Of a stretch of DNA of 64,000 bases, positions 14,823-27,799 are shown one piece after another. The notes below the pieces were generated by a model. The model worked only from the letters and a program-made list of their open reading frames with translations, searched no databases and was not told the origin of the DNA. The stretch covers positions 2,494,375 to 2,558,374 of the forward strand of contig NW_004454160.1 in the NCBI RefSeq assembly GCF_000283155.1, read 5' to 3'. A program made the translations under genes and the position numbers. Origin of the DNA: Ceratotherium simum simum. Its lineage: Eukaryota > Chordata > Mammalia > Perissodactyla > Rhinocerotidae. The stretch's first letter is position 1, and each line of letters opens with the position of its first letter.

Positions 14823-15087
14823 GGGGCCGGCCCAGTGGCACAAGTGGTTAAGTGCGCACGCCCTGCTGCGCTGGCCCGGGGTTCGCCAGTTTGGATCCCT
14901 GGCGCGCACCAACGAACCACTTGTCAGGCCATGCTGTGGCAGCGTCCCATATAAAGTGGAGGAAGATGGGCACGGATGTTAGCCCAGGGCCAGTCTTCCT
15001 CAGCAAAAAGAGGAGGATTGGCAGATGTTAGCTCAGGGCCGACCTTCCTCACACACACACACACACATAAAAAAAAAAAAAAAAAAA
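14823..15087 (+). mobile_element. ERE SINE (short class) with 12-base exact target-site duplication
   Basis: It starts with the GGGGCCGGCCCAGTGGCACA head and ends in (CA)n followed by about 20 A. The exact duplication ACATATTGCATG is found at 14811-14822 and 15088-15099, which marks it as relatively young. The CA run (15050-15066) in the tail probably grew by slippage. Confidence 0.95.
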
Positions 15088-15279
15088 ACATATTGCATGT
15101 ATTTTAGAAAAAATCTGCATCCTGGTTTTTTCATCTATTTCTCCACATCATTGAATGTTTTCGTTTTTTATGATTCTTTGTTTTCTGTCTTTTGCTATGT
15201 AGATTGTGTTTTCTTTGCTTTTATCTATTCCAGCGATTCAGAAGGTGTGCTTTCTGTTTTTAATTCTAGTAGTAATCGT

Positions 15280-15650
15280 CTTTAAATTAAACAAAGACCA
15301 CCCAAATGAGAACAGACAGAAGCTGTTTATTCAGAGCTTGCCTCAGCAAGGGAGTCAGTCACCATCAGCTGTGTTTCACAGACTCGAAGGCAGGCAGGGT
15401 AGTGAAGAAGCTTTGCAGGAAAGGAAGGTTTCGGGTGTGCCCTGTTTAGAGGTTGCTGCCATGGGGAAGCTGGAGGCTGACTAACTCGAAGCAGGGCATC
15501 CTATGCGATTTGCTTGGGAAGCATATTTGACTTTCTCTGGTTGGTCCTGAGTTGCACAAAGTGAGAACAAAGAATTGGGACATTGGCAGTCATTGACCAA
15601 GTCTTAACCATTCTAGTTGTTTAGGGAGTGTGTCTTGAGCAGCTTTCTGA
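15280..15650. mobile_element. Possible old LTR-like repeat, unclassified
   Basis: The block starts near AAACAAAGACCACCCAAATG and carries GCTGTTTATTCAGAGCTTGC. It reads like an LTR of the MER/ERVL kind seen repeatedly in mammalian genomes, but I could not place it in a family or find both ends. Confidence 0.3.
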
Positions 15651-15689
15651 ATACAATATAGCATTTTAGAATTCTATTCCCTACATAGC

Positions 15690-15932
15690 TACCGTTGTTT
15701 GAAGGCTTACCAAATTTCAGGCACTGTGCTAAGCACCTTACATGCATTACCTCATTTAATCTCCACAACAATAGTATGGAGTAAATACTATCACTTTCAT
15801 TTTACAGTAAGAAAGTTGCCTATGATAGAAATTCTATGATTTACCTAAAGTCACACAAAACAAGAGTGGCAGTCAGGATTTGAAGGTGGCCTGACCCCAA
15901 GGTCTGTGCTCTTAAGTGAGTGTTATACTGCA
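15690..15932 (+). mobile_element. MIR SINE
   Basis: It shows CAGGCACTGTGCTAAGCACC, TTACCTCATTTAATCTCCAC and GGTCTGTGCTCTTAAG in MIR order. Confidence 0.85.
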
Positions 15933-15935
15933 TTT

Positions 15936-15944
<9 letters not shown>

Positions 15945-15979
<35 letters not shown>
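15945..15979. repeat. (CA)n microsatellite
   Basis: About 17 uninterrupted CA units directly follow the MIR at 15690. It is a likely polymorphic marker. Confidence 0.95.
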
Positions 15980-15980
<1 letters not shown>

Positions 15981-17189
15981 CAATTGCATGAGTATTTGAG
16001 TGGCTGTATGAAAACACAACTAATGTTCAAGGAATTTTTAATAAATAAAATGTATTACTTCCATGCAAAAGACGTGTCAAACAGTTGCTTTGAAACCTAT
16101 TGCTTATTTAATATGCAAAACATTTATCAGCATTTCTTTTGAAAGTATATTCAGAATTATTTTATGATACAAACAAATATTAGTTTCATTAACTGACAAT
16201 CATACCTTGTTTTTGACCAAGAAGTATTGAACATTCATTCACCAGATTTTTCTCCACAGGACTTTTGGGTTATTATAAAAGATAATCTTTTTCACTCAAA
16301 TCAAAATTTTCCCCTATGTGAATATTCAAAAGAATCTGCCACAAAATAATATAAGTTCCTTATGGTTCTGTAACTATAGTACAAGAACACTCTTAGGCAT
16401 CTATTAAAATTCTATTAATGAAAACCACATAGAACCATGGGAAATGTCCATTATGTTAACATAAAAGATGGTATGCATATTATAACTGCAGTTATGTAAA
16501 CATGCATCCAGATAGACAGGAACAAAGACTGGAAAATAGTTTGCAAAAATAAAAATGATTGCAAAATTATGAGGGATTTTTCAAAATTTCCTCAAGTATT
16601 TTACTGTATTAATGTAGCTAGTCTTTATGCTAGTCAACACTACCTTCACTTCCCCATGCTCTACACAGTTATGTTAAATGGACCGGTAGCCTGTGGACAG
16701 TAATCCACAAGGAAAATAATAAGATCGCTGCCAGTTTTTCAAAAACCACTAATTAACCACAGGGCTAGGAGGTCCTCTTCTCTATAGCAAAGTAGCGTAG
16801 TTTTCTAGCAGTTTTCCTTTTCTGTGGCTGTTTCAAAAAGCTGTTATTTTTCCACTCAAAATGTATAATTATCACTTAAATATTCAAGCTCACTTTAAGG
16901 CTGCTGCTTTCCCAGACAGAATATTAAACTTCCTTGATCAAGAAACTACAGCACTTCATTATCTGTATTATCCAGTGTAAACCCCCAGCCAAGCATTAAA
17001 GACTTAAAATCACCTGTCCCCTCCCCGTAACACTTCAGTATAAAGTTTTCCCCGTCAAGAACTCTCTCTAATGGTTAATTCCTCTGTTGTTTGACATGCC
17101 TCATCATGATTCAACACTGCAAACTTCATATATGAGATTAAAATAATTATAAAGAAAATCCCTATATTCCAATGATTTTTGTTTCACAT

Positions 17190-17480
17190 TTTCATTTTTT
17201 AATAAAATAAAGTATTACAGAGAAAATTCAGGTCTCCTTTGTTCCTTTCCCCAGGCCCATTCTCTTCCCTCCTTCTCTGGAGGTAGCTACAATCATGGAT
17301 TTGTAGAGGAGCTTCCAGTATGTTTTTATACTTATGCATCTGTAAACAATATATATAGTATTTTCATGCGTACTTTAAGATTTTCACAAATGTCAGTGTA
17401 CTCTACATGTCTTCTGCAACTTGCTTTTTTCATTCAACATTGTTTTTGAGATCCGTCTACATTATACTAATAGATTTTTT
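17190..17480 (-). mobile_element. Possible old L1 fragment
   Basis: The text CTTGCTTTTTTCATTCAACA followed by TTTTTGAGATCCGTCTACAT resembles the antisense 3' region of ancient L1M elements. No boundaries could be fixed. Confidence 0.4.
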
Positions 17481-18047
17481 TCACTTAAGTTCCCTGCAGC
17501 ATATTAATTGTCCTGTGATTGCAATTTACTTGAAAATGAAGGAGCGTATTCTGAAAAGATCTTGAGTTACTCCCTTTGTGACAGGGAGGGAGAGCTCTTG
17601 CCCGAAGAGCTTTCTGCCATCTTTGATTTGAAGAGGGGGGTGGAGTGTCTTTCAAGTATGAGCACAGCTCTGAAGTAAAAAGCATCTCGTCAAGGCTAGG
17701 ATAATACGTGCTGACTGGGTGAGGGAACGAGGAGTGGTTTTAAAATATGATTATGCTTGGCGCATATGCTATTTAAGATACCATTCCTCCCTCCCAGCAA
17801 GATCCTGTCACGCTGGTGTTGATGGCTGTATTCTTCTGCTATGGAAGAAACAGAACTAAAGGAGACAAACGTCTCTTTGGCATTTGTCTGAGACACAGAT
17901 AAAGACTTGGATCTCGACATTCCCTCTGTAGTTGGTGAACATTTGTTGAACACCGACAGTGAAAAAGGCACAGGAAATGCAGCTGCTTGCAATATCATTT
18001 CGGGATAAGCAGGAGCCTTGCTGAGTTTTCTGTCTGTCTTTTATTAA

Positions 18048-18173
<126 letters not shown>

Positions 18174-18409
18174 TAATGAATGTGATTGTTAAATCAGCGT
18201 TTTGAAGAGAGGATTGGATAATGGACAGAGGCTTGGAACTTTCTTGGGATCAAACTTGGCTTTCTTGTGGACAGCCTTCAGGATTTGTAACTAGAATCCC
18301 CATCTTTTTCTGTAATGTAGGACTAGTAGACCTCGTTGGATTGTTGAATAAAATAACCAAAAAAGTTTGAAAAGTATGAGAGAGGCTAAAAACTAAAAAC
18401 AATAATTTG

Positions 18410-18575
18410 CATTTATAAAGTATTATATAATTTGCCATTTGGTAGAACAGGTACCTTTCCCCATTTTGTGGATGAGGAAACGAAGGTGTGGTAAGGCCAA
18501 CTTTGTGTCCAAGTCACATATCTAGTGGCAAAGCTGGACCCACGTTGAGCTCCTCTGATTCCAGAGCCAGTTTAG
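18410..18575 (+). mobile_element. MIR SINE fragment
   Basis: The MIR core is read as CCCCATTTTGTGGATGAGGA, then AAGTCACATATCTAGTGGCA. Confidence 0.75.
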
Positions 18576-19178
18576 CTTGCCTTCCCTATTCACGAAGAAA
18601 CAAAAGTCATAAGAGTGAGAGCTGTTGAATCAATCCACATAAAACAAGAGGGAACTGATCGTTCTTGCACTCTGCCTTCTTAAATGCATAACTGAGATGG
18701 AATGTACAGTTTACTGATTGAACCTGAAACCTCAACTGCAACTGGCGAGGCTGTGCTGGTCTGGAATCTTCTTGAGGAAAGAAGCTGTAAATTTCTATCA
18801 GCATTTTGGTCGCCATGTAAACTTATGGCAGAGGCAGAAATCACTGAACCTAAGCTCTTTCCATCTTTATTAAGCTGACAGCATTTTAAAGGAGTATGAC
18901 ATGTGCCTAGTATCAATTTAAAAACATAAGGTGAGTGTAAATTTCTAAGTTATTCCAACCGTTCACATAAATAAATTTAGGGCACCCCATGCATTGAAAT
19001 CAACCTTCTTTTAGCAATAAGTACTATTTTAATGTTTTAGCCTATTATTATCTTACCTATTGCAACTTTATATGCCTCTGTAATAGCCATAAAATAGGCA
19101 ATTATTAACTAACACTGGTTTATGAAGCACAGCTTAACATCTTGATTCTATCAGAGCAATAAACAAGTGACTTCTCCC

Positions 19179-19220
19179 GTGTGTGTGTGTGTGTGTATGC
19201 GTGTGTGTGTGTGTGTGTAT
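19179..19220. repeat. (GT)n microsatellite, two blocks
   Basis: Two GT blocks are interrupted by TATGC, in WARS2 intron 5. Confidence 0.9.
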
Positions 19221-19647
19221 TGATTTATACTTATATAATCATGGGTAAAGAAATAGAAGGATTGCCACAGATTGTTAAAATTGGTTTTAGGGCAGGAAAG
19301 GCAGTGGTTGTAGGCAGAGGGTGATTAGGTAAGAGGGAAGAACAGAGAGGAAAGAGAGGGAGAGGAAAGAAATAGACAATACTTTTTTGAAGGTGTGCAC
19401 AGCAAAAACAGTAGGATTGATAATTTCATTTGTGTAATATTATACATTTTATGTGTATATATGCATTAAAAGATACATAAAAATATCAACGAGATGTTAA
19501 CAGTATTATTGATATTTCAGATGATCTTTACTTGCATGCTTATCTACATTGCTTGAATTTTTCATGAGTATTTGATATTTATATAATCAGATATAAACAA
19601 TAAAGTCACTTGTTATTCTGGCATTTTTTTGAAGATCTACACACTGA

Positions 19648-20175
<528 letters not shown>

Positions 20176-20255
20176 GAAAGTTTCAACTAATCACAAAAAG
20201 GCTTTTATATCTTGTGGTCTATGCACTCCAATAAACACTGCTTTCCTCACAAGCA
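20176..20255 (+). terminator. WARS2: WARS2 3' UTR and poly(A) signal
   Basis: A canonical AATAAA lies at 20230-20235, 55 bases after the WARS2 stop. It is followed by a T/G-containing stretch, so cleavage is expected near 20250. This would make a very short 3' UTR of about 75 bases. Use of later, weaker signals cannot be excluded. Confidence 0.75.
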
Positions 20256-20749
20256 AAAATTGATAGTTTGGGGACATTTAATTTGGTATACCTAATTATT
20301 GGTTTCATTTGATGAATAATGCTTTGTAGCCTTCAAATAGAGCAATGTTCTAAATCCCATCAGCAAAATGCTGTGGCCGAGAAGACACAAAGAAGGCATA
20401 GCTATCTGAACACTCAATTATTTGAGGCACACTCCTTGGTCTGAGTTTATCCACACAAATGTGATTGAGATGAGCGGTAATTTGGCAAATGGAGGTATCA
20501 TTTGTGTTGCTCTCTGGAGCATGTACTGTCATAGGTGCTCACTTTATGTATCCCAACCCTTTTAAAAAGTAGTATGTACAGTTCTTAGACTTGTAATCCT
20601 TGGGATGCAATTGGGGCCAATTTGTATTCAGATCTCATAAAAATAAGTTGATTATTATAGTTCATTTGTTGCTGAGATGGTGCCTACCTTACTGTATTTA
20701 AGCTGCTTGTTTCCCAAGAGACCACATTGAAAATTTCAGCAAATTATTA

Positions 20750-21068
20750 TTATTATTTTATTTTATTTTTTTTGTGTGAGGATGATCAGCCCTGAGCTAA
20801 AATCTGTGCTAATCCTCCTCTTTTTGCTGAGGAAGACCAGCTCTCAGCTAACATCTATTGCCAATCCTCCTCCTTTTTTTTTTGTTTTCCCCCCCAAAGT
20901 CCCAGTAGATAGTTGTATGTCATAGTTGCACATCCTTCTAGTTGCTGTATGTGGGACGCGGCCTCAGCATGGCCGGAGAAGTGGTGCATTGGTGCGCACC
21001 CAGGATCCGAACCCGGGGCGCCAGTAGCGGAGCGCGCACACTTAACGGCTAAGCCACGGGGCCAGCCC
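20750..21068 (-). mobile_element. ERE SINE (long class), antisense, with target-site duplication
   Basis: On the + strand it ends GCTAAGCCACGGGGCCAGCC, the complement of the tRNA-derived head. Compared with the short class it has a different middle (AGTAGATAGTTGTATGTCAT and ATCCTTCTAGTTGCTGTATG) and a C-run. The duplication AAATTATTA stands at 20741-20749 and 21069-21077. Confidence 0.93.
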
Positions 21069-21169
21069 AAATTATTAGTTTTTTTAATTCAGAGATACAT
21101 GATATAATCTTCTGAGTAGGTTGCATTATTTATTGCACGAAAGCCCAGGTCCCTGGATTGTGTTCTTAA

Positions 21170-21365
21170 TAAGTACTTCCTTGCATTCGTCTCTCAGTTT
21201 AATCTCACCAACTCCCTGTGACATATATAGGAGAGGAGGTGCCATTTTACACCTGAGGAAAGTGAGGTTCAGAGAGGACAATTAACTTGCACAATATCAC
21301 TCAGTAAGAAGCAAATCTAAGATTAAAACCTTTACTCCTTATTCCTAAGAGTACTACTTTTTCCA
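21170..21365 (+). mobile_element. MIR SINE fragment
   Basis: It contains GCCATTTTACACCTGAGGAA and AGAGAGGACAATTAACTTGC in MIR order. Confidence 0.75.
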
Positions 21366-22876
21366 TCAGCACAAAACCCTGAGAGGCAGCATGTTTGAGA
21401 CTCCAAACATTCTTATTTTGAAGATGGGTACTGGAAATATAAGACCTGAACTACTGATATTGTTTATATCAGCAGCTCAACCAATAGCTGCCTGCTTTAA
21501 ATCTGGATTCAGCCAACCTTGGTCATATTTGCTCCTCAAAATCCCCAAGGCAGATCCTGAGTTTTGTCTCCTATGCTTATTGTGGAGACACTTCAAAGCA
21601 TATTCTGCCAGACTACAATAGTAGGGAGGCCTGACAAGTCAGATTTTCCCAATGAGTGGAAGCTTCTCATCTCACCTCTACCTCAGTCTAAGTACTAACA
21701 AGTCATTCTAAAACCTAGCTTCTCTGCACTTTCATTTCCCACACCTTAAAATGGAAATAGTGATCCTGACTTACCACACCAGGATGTGTTAGGAAGATTG
21801 ATTTTGTAACAGGAATTGCTTATAAGTTTTTTGCCAGTGAGTACCGTGATCACCATTTATACATAAAACACTAGTATGTTGGACAAAGAATTTTTACTCG
21901 TGTTTCTTCAGAGGAGGAAGTAGAGTGGTCCTTGTATCAGAACAGATATAAATCCACAAAACACTGCATACCAGAATCCAAATTACAAGACCCTTTTTTG
22001 GATCTTTTCTTGGAGTGGAGTGTCAATAGTCCTAGGGCCTCTTTGGGCATATTTCTTCCAAGGCTCTTGTTTTTCCTTTCAAAGGAACCCTATAATGAAT
22101 ACTGGAAAATCAAATTAATTGTCTGTCTATCTACCTGTGTGGTTTTCTTTACCCCCTTGCAATACTTGTTGTCCAAAGAACTAAAGGCACCATGGAAAGA
22201 ATCTCTGAGGAAAAAACTAGATGACTTGTGAGAACTTCCAAGGAGCAAAGCCCTGTGAGGTGGGGCTTGTGAACAACGGCTGTTGTTATTCTTTGAAGGT
22301 GACCTGTGGGCTAATCAAGTCCAAAATCAACCCATAATGATTGAGAGACGTGCCCAGTGATCTCAGGAAGTTGATAAAAGAGCCAAGGCTAGAACCTAGA
22401 TGGATTTTCACATCACTTCCACTTACCATTTACAGGCCTCAGCACAATCTTTTTATCGAGATGAAAAATCAGAGAGAAATCTAAGTTGTGGCTCACCTCA
22501 AAAGGTGATTTTAATTGTTATTTTCCACATGTTTTGTGGAGAGTTGAAAGGATGAAAAATATTTCAGATGGTAGTAATAATGGTCAGGTAACTTGGTGCT
22601 CTGAGCTCCACCAACTGACAAACCCTACTTCAAACCCACCTTGATGGACGATAGCTTGGAACACAGTGAGAGTTTCTTGCCCTTCGTAGGTACCTCATAA
22701 ACACTTAGCAAAATTATGTCAGAAAATGGACTAAAGATTCCTAATGAAGTGTAGGTTTTGTTTTTGTTTTCAGAAACTGTCCTGATGCACACCATAAAGA
22801 TGCTGATCATAAAACAATAACTAACACTATTGAGTTCTTGCTATGTATTAGGCACCATGACTAAATGCCTTATAAC

Positions 22877-22943
22877 GTTATAAACCAATGTTACTGCAAT
22901 AAACAAAAAATTTAAAAAAATAAAAATAAAAAAAATAAATAAA
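22877..22943 (+). mobile_element. Very short L1 3'-end insertion with 15-base target-site duplication
   Basis: Only the last L1 bases (GTTATAAACCAATGTTACTGC) and an A-rich tail are inserted. TAAATGCCTTATAAC is exact at 22862-22876 and 22944-22958, proving an L1-type insertion despite its length of 67 bases. Confidence 0.9.
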
Positions 22944-22957
22944 TAAATGCCTTATAA

Positions 22958-23142
22958 CAGCATTCTTCCAAGTATGGTTCTCAGAGCAGCAGCATGATCA
23001 TCACCTGGGAACTGTTAAGAATGCAAATTTCTCTGGCTCTACCCCAGACCTACTGAATCAAAACTTTGGGGATGAACCCAGCAATCTGTGTTTTAACAGC
23101 CTTCCAGGAGATTCTGATGTGTGCTAAACTTTAAGACCACTG
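22958..23142 (+). mobile_element. MER5A (hAT-Charlie MITE)
   Basis: The sequence follows the MER5A consensus: ATCATCACCTGGGAACTGTT, CCCAGACCTACTGAATCAAA and the right end AAGACCACTG. Confidence 0.85.
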
Positions 23143-23299
23143 CTTTATATGTATTCTCTCCTTTAGTCCTCATAACCCAGTAAAGTAATATATTATCAAT
23201 CTCATATTACTAAAGATGAAACTGAGGCACAGGAGGTTAAGTAAGTGTGGTCAGAGTCCCACCAGGCTACAGTGGCTCCTGCACAATGTCTACTGGTGT

Positions 23300-23465
23300 G
23301 TTCAGGGTAATGTGCTCTAAGGCTGCCCAGGCCAACATGATATGTGTCTATTTAAATTTAAATTAATTAAAACTAAGTAAATAAAAAATTCATTTCCTCA
23401 GCAGCACTTTCAAGTGCCCAGTAGCCTCAGTGGCTAATGGCTAGCGTATTGGACAGTGCGGGTAG
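23300..23465 (-). mobile_element. hAT-type MITE fragment
   Basis: The AT-rich centre (TTTAAATTTAAATTAATTAA) and the end GCGTATTGGACAGTGCGGGT match the element at 6189-6384, which has the same TTTAAATTTAAATAGCCACC-like join. Orientation is uncertain. Confidence 0.5.
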
Positions 23466-23679
23466 GGAATACTTCCATCATCAGAGAAATGTCTAATGGA
23501 CACTGCTGTTTTAAGACTTTCAGCTTACTGATTTTGTTTGTACTAAGTCCAGCACATACAGTTAAGTACTCTCTGGAGACTTCTTCGACTGAAGAATTCA
23601 TGAAGATAGTAAAAGGATTCATTGAGAATGACAGACCATATAGTCTCCCAAAGAATACTGAAATAAGAAGAGCTAGCAA

Positions 23680-23890
23680 CTTATGCGCTTGCTATATGCT
23701 GGGCACTTTGTGTGTTTATATGCAATATCTCATTTAATATTTATATCAGCTCTATAAGATAGGAACTATTAGTGTTAGTTTTTCAAATAAGAAAACTAAG
23801 ATTCAGCAACTTGCCTAAAATCACACATTTATTATTAATCTCTAGTTCCTCCTAGTTAGGAACCCAGTGATAACCCTTAACTAGTGTGCC
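23680..23890 (+). mobile_element. MIR SINE
   Basis: It contains GCTTGCTATATGCTGGGCAC and CAAGATTCAGCAAC-like core sequence (AACTAAGATTCAGCAACTTG). Confidence 0.75.
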
Positions 23891-24529
23891 CAAGGGACAC
23901 CCGCTCTTGACTAGTCTGCCCCCTCTTGACTAGTCTAGATTCTGATCCTCTCCCGTGTGTCCCATGATCTTAGCCCTCACATCTCCCTCTCTCCTCCCTT
24001 CTTCCTTCCTCTCCTTCCTTCAGTTTCCTTATAGTTATTCCCCAAAAGTTCTTCATTTGTGCACACAGCAGTCTTTAGGTTGCTTTCTCCTGCAGCTTTC
24101 GTTTTGCTCCAGTTCACTCTGTCAAGTGCTGTGTGCCTATGTTACTAGTTAAAGGGAGTGACTGTGCCATGTGGCAGCTCTTGGTCTCTTTCTCTTTAAC
24201 ATGATGACTCTGTTCTCACTATGTGTTCTCCCTGCATGTTCAGCTTTCTCTTTACACTCTGTCAACCGGGTGGGTCTTTTGAAATTTCTTTGGCAGGGAA
24301 GAGTTAGTTCCTTCCTGAAATTGAGCTGAAAACAGATTGCCTATCACTAGCATGTAGCATTTTCAAACACCCCCATAGGCAGAACAACCCGGAGGCTTTA
24401 CTGTGAATCATTTTAAGCCCTCATATGTTAACTTTCAACAATTCTGTTATATTGGCTAGGTAGGGCTTATCTTCTTTGTTCAGGAAGGGGTTCAGAGTGT
24501 TAGTGAATTATCCTCAGATAAGTAATTCA

Positions 24530-24610
24530 GTATTATGACAAATGTTTATGTAGTGCCTACTTTGTGAAAGGCACAGGGGAAATACAATATGCCTATAATT
24601 GAAAGGAGGA
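24530..24610 (-). mobile_element. L2 LINE fragment, antisense
   Basis: ACAAATGTTTATGTAGTGCC followed by TACTTTGTGAAAGGCACAGG is the reverse complement of the L2 terminus. Confidence 0.5.
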
Positions 24611-26411
24611 CACTCAGAGATACTAGCTAGCAAATGCGAGATGAGCATGGGAATGAGTGATTAGCCAAGATGTTTAGGGAAGGAATAAGATAGATATAGG
24701 GTAGGAAAAAGGGCCTCCCAATCAGAAACTAGGACAGAGAAACATGAAAGCATTTAGGAAAAAGCAGATCTGTACAGTAGGTGAGCAAAATGAGAATGGA
24801 AATATTAGACTGAAGCACATTAAATTGTCAATATTTCATTATTATTTTTTACCAACAAAACTGGTAGTTCCATGTGAATCAACCTAATATAGCCAATGAA
24901 TAAGCATTTTGTGGAGGACCTGTTTTGTAGGTACCATGTAAGCACCAAGAATTAGAAATAAGACACAGTCTCCACCCTTAGGCTCCTTGTCCATGTGGAG
25001 GTGAACATGGAAAGCTGGTAAGAGATAGAACAGGAACTAGAACCAAAGTCTTCTGACTCTTGAACCTCTCCTGGGTACATCAACTATGGCATTAACTCTT
25101 CATTATTTGAAATAGGGCTTCTAAATGTCACACTCACTTAGTGGTTCTAAATAAATAGAATATTTAGTATTTGATATATTTGATAACCATGTTGGCTCTA
25201 TGGAATGCAAACTCATGTTTTTAATATATCTTCCCCACTCCTACCTACATACACACACAGTAAACCAGGCGGGAAGTCATCATTTTCTAAAAGTGTTTCT
25301 GAAAAGCAGACAAGGTGACTTTATATGACTCTTTAGAATACACTGGTCTGATTTTACACAGTCACGATCTTATTCATCATATCCACCTTAATCCCTTTTT
25401 CCAATAAGGTTTTAAAATACAGACCCTTCCTGGGAAGAAAGCCATGCCCCATCTCCTTTCTGTGAATGCAGAATGAAGAAGCACGTGTGCCTGGCATTTA
25501 CTGCCAGATCTCCCTCACAGTAGCCTGTCCCACAGGGAAGCCCATTGAGAGCAATTGTCGGTTCAAATAAATGGGTTATCTAGAGAGTTCCCTTGGTTTG
25601 CATTAGCCTCCTCCCAGAAAGAGGAGCTCCCGTGATAATTTAAAAAAACAAAATACGGTGCGGTTTGTCCAGGCATGACCATGGGAACTAAACTCCGGGA
25701 GGGAAGTGTTCCCACCATGAACCAGCCAGCCAGTGAACAAGAAGGGTGCTATTCCTTAGCGGTATTCCAGAAGAAAGTTCTTACACTACGAGGGGAGATG
25801 AGTCCTCATGGGAATTCAAAGCCACAAAATTGTTTTATGATGGATTCCTTTCCTGGGAATTAATAAATAGTAGAATTTCTGAGGTTGCTGGTTCCTCAGT
25901 CAATTATTATTATTCTTTCACTGTTTTTATGCCTGCCTTTTCTACCTGCTACTTTCTAGTCATCTTTAAAGCTCCTGCAAGCTCAGCACAGAGAACTTCC
26001 TGGTGAAAGCGTGCACTCACATTCACGCATAATGAGCACGTGCTTCTGCTCTGGGATCGCCTCTCCCCTCCACGTACCTAAGTGGATGGCCAAACCAGCT
26101 ACTGCTGCTGCTTCTCTTACCTATTGCTTTTTCTACTCAGTTTCTAGAGAAACAAATAAATAGAACATACCTCCTCCTGAGACTTTTTCAACTTTGGCAC
26201 TCTTCTAGCTCACTGCTTCGTAACTCCCACCCCCGCTGTTTCACGATCTTCCCTGACTCCTGTGTAGGTTTTATTTCTCTCTTCCCCAGTCTCCCTTGAT
26301 GTCTAACATCAGGGCAGCGAATGTAAGCCACCTCCACGTGCTCATATGGTGTCTGAGCTTCTGTGTACTCCTCCTTATTTCCTCCCCACTGTTCTGCAAT
26401 AACTCATTGTT

Positions 26412-26655
26412 AGGGCCCACCCAGGGCCCAAGCGGTTACGTGCGCGCGCTGGGCAGCGGGTGGCGCGGGGTTGGCCAGTTCGGATCCGGGAGCACACTGA
26501 CGCACTGCTTGTCAGGCCATGCTGTGGCCGTGTCCCATATAAAGTAGAGGAAGATGGGCATGGATGTTAGCCCAGGGCCAGTCTTCCTCAGCAAAAAAAG
26601 AGGAGGATTGGCAGATGTTAGCTCAGGGCTGATCTTCCTCACAAAAAAAATAAAA
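26412..26655 (+). mobile_element. ERE SINE (short class) with target-site duplication
   Basis: The head is GGCCCAAGCGGTTACGTGCG and the 3' modules match the copies at 2464 and 14823. AATAACTCAT is repeated at 26398-26407 and 26656-26665. Confidence 0.92.
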
Positions 26656-27119
26656 AATAACTCATCATTACTACCCACTCTCCGTCCCATAGTTTTTTCT
26701 GCACCAGCCACTATCATGACTTCCATGCATTTCTTACACCTTCTACAGCTTCGTAGTCATCAAACCACCTGTTCCTCCATATTCCTCTTTGAGGAAAGCA
26801 CATTCTGATGCCCCTTTGATGTGTTGCCATATTGACATATCAAGGTTAACAGAAGGGTTTTGGCCTTTTGATTCGTTTTAATTCCAAATTAACAACCTCT
26901 ATGTTAATCATAATCTTCCCCACCCCACCCCACCCCCTCCGAAAACAATATGTACAAATACACGGAGAACTCTTGTTGTATTTATGGTTCAGGTTTTTGT
27001 CACTTTATACATTGGATTTACCATAAAGTTGTGGCAGAGACTGCTAACTATGCCCCAGTATCCAGAGTCTTCTCCCTTCTTAGTAGTGAACCCCTCACTC
27101 TTAATTTTAGCAAAGCAGG

Positions 27120-27480
27120 TAGTCCTGGGTAGGGACTACATTTCCCAGCCTAGCCTGCATCACGGTATGGTCCTGTAAATTTGTTCCAGGCAATGGGATA
27201 TGAGCAAAAGTGATGTGTGGAATTTCCAAGTCACATCTTTTTTAAAGGAAATTGCTCCCTTCCCCCCGCCCCCGCCCCCACTTCCTGGAACAGCCTGTTG
27301 GAGCTATTGATGGAACCTTAAGAGAAAGATAGGGAGAGTCAACCTCCAACCTGGGTCCCTGGACTCAGCGAGTAGTGCCGCCTTTCTGCCCTAGACAGCC
27401 CACCTACCTGTGGACTGTTACATGAGAAATAAACTGTTATCATACTTAAGCCACTTTATCTTGGAATCTCTTTGTTTTAC
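27120..27480 (+). mobile_element. Old interspersed repeat, probably LTR of the MaLR/ERVL type
   Basis: It contains GGACTACATTTCCCAGCCTA, GGCAATGGGATATGAGCAAA and the end ATGAGAAATAAACTGTTATC with TAAGCCACTTTATCTTGG, a pattern common in mammalian genomes. It is a non-coding relic. A C/G run (27261-27283) interrupts it. Confidence 0.5.
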
Positions 27481-27606
27481 TACCTTAGCCATTATCCCAA
27501 CTATTAGACTAATCTTACTAGTCTCTTTGTCTAATGTCTTCCCTCCAATTGGGTTACTTCAATTCAGTTCAACTAACATTTTGTGAAAGCCTTCTCTGTA
27601 GTGAGG

Positions 27607-27799
27607 CAGTGGTTTTCAAAGTATAGGTCCCAGACCAGCAGCATCTCCTCACCTGGGAACTTGTTAAATATGCAAATCCACAGACTCCACCCCAGACTTA
27701 CTGAGTGAGAGACTCAGTGGGGTGGGGGTGGGGCTCAGCAGTGGGGTTTAACAAGCCCTTCAGGTGATCTGGGTGCACACTAACCTTTGAGAACCACTG
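27607..27799 (+). mobile_element. MER5A (hAT-Charlie MITE)
   Basis: It is nearly complete, from CAGTGGTTTTCAAAGTATAG to TTTGAGAACCACTG, and its terminal inverted repeats pair with each other. Confidence 0.9.

Larger units (their letters stand above)
22815..23260 (+). mobile_element. MIR SINE split by two later insertions
   Basis: The head (TATTGAGTTCTTGCTATGTA) lies at 22815-22876 and the core and tail (GATGAAACTGAGGCACAGGA) at 23143-23260. Between them lie a 67-base L1 end and a MER5A, so this is a three-layer nest. Confidence 0.78.
20256..26400. other. Intergenic region downstream of WARS2
   Basis: AT-rich and repeat-bearing: an antisense ERE (20750), MIR (21170), the nested MIR stack (22815-23260), a MIR at 23680 and L2 scraps near 24530 and 24890. 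No gene-like signal was found in 21370-22800 or 25060-26400. The short frames there are chance frames. Confidence 0.75.
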
